Part shown: one piece after another, positions 48,173 through 48,389 of the stretch
How the letters are laid out: every line of letters starts with the position of its first letter
Numbering within the stretch: position 1 is the first letter of the stretch
Source of the DNA: Microcella sp.
GTDB taxonomy: Bacteria; Actinomycetota; Actinomycetes; Actinomycetales; Microbacteriaceae
Length of the DNA: 48,389 nt
NCBI GenBank assembly: GCA_030158585.1
Contig: JAOASR010000084.1
Span: 1 to 48,389, forward strand
Reading direction: 5' to 3'
Program-made: the position numbers and the translations under genes
Notes under the pieces: model-generated
The model's input: the letters and a program-made list of their open reading frames with translations, nothing else
What the model was told of the DNA's origin: nothing
Database searches by the model: none

Positions 48173-48184
48173 AGAAGCGCTTCT
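48173..48184. promoter_or_regulatory. LacI-family operator AGAAGCGCTTCT upstream of sugar ABC operon
   Basis: 12-bp perfect palindrome with central CG, 99 bp upstream of the binding-protein start. Confidence 0.65.
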
Positions 48185-48234
48185 CGGCGATTGACTCCCT
48201 CACCGCGGATGCTCGCCCGCGGGTCGCCCGCCGG

Positions 48235-48389
48235 CTACGGCCGCAGCAGCACCTTGATTGCGCGCCGCTCATCCATGGCCGCGTAGGCCTCGGCAACCTC
48301 GGCGAGCGGCAGCTCGAGATCGAAGACGCGACCGGGCTCGATCGTGCCGTCGAGCACGAGCGGGAGCAGCTGCGCGACGTAGTTGCGCA
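48235..48389 (-). CDS. Zinc-dependent alcohol dehydrogenase family, C-terminal fragment (5' end outside window)
   Basis: Minus-strand frame RNYVAQLLPLVLDGTIEPGRVFDLELPLAEVAEAYAAMDERRAIKVLLRP*. Confidence 0.75.
   Translation of the reverse strand, partial: RNYVAQLLPLVLDGTIEPGRVFDLELPLAEVAEAYAAMDERRAIKVLLRP

Noticed and set aside
46317-48194. 625-aa plus-strand ORF
   Set aside because: Antisense shadow of the sugar ABC binding-protein and permease genes.

Overview
This is a 48.4 kb high-GC chromosomal segment of an actinobacterium, with a codon and gene style typical of Microbacteriaceae. It holds about 50 supportable genes, mostly housekeeping and transport: purL 3' end, purA, pyrE, xth, chorismate mutase, a CtpE-like P-type ATPase, two sodium:solute symporter loci around a LytS/LytTR system, MFS/TetR, an ABC exporter with a NarL-type two-component system, an acyl-CoA ligase, a sugar ABC importer and others. 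I saw no transposase, integrase, phage gene, CRISPR array, tRNA or rRNA. The best candidate for an undescribed system is a five-gene, fully overlapping minus-strand operon (1331-3877 plus the permease down to 285). It encodes a secreted two-cysteine peptide, a four-cysteine lipoprotein, a peptidoglycan-binding efflux adaptor, an ABC ATPase and a large-ectodomain permease, and it has a near-perfect TetR-like operator over its -35 element. Other notable items are: a 6C-RNA-like structured RNA with four tandem C-loop hairpins (14636-14771); a duplicated CTATCG-N5-CGATAG operator before a DUF2975/XRE pair; tandem operators in front of a TetR-controlled MFS gene; an unannotated 32-aa membrane ORF; several REP-like palindromes; an orphan beta-class DNA methyltransferase; and a DUF6421/SDR pair. 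All family assignments come from reading the sequences, with no database search.
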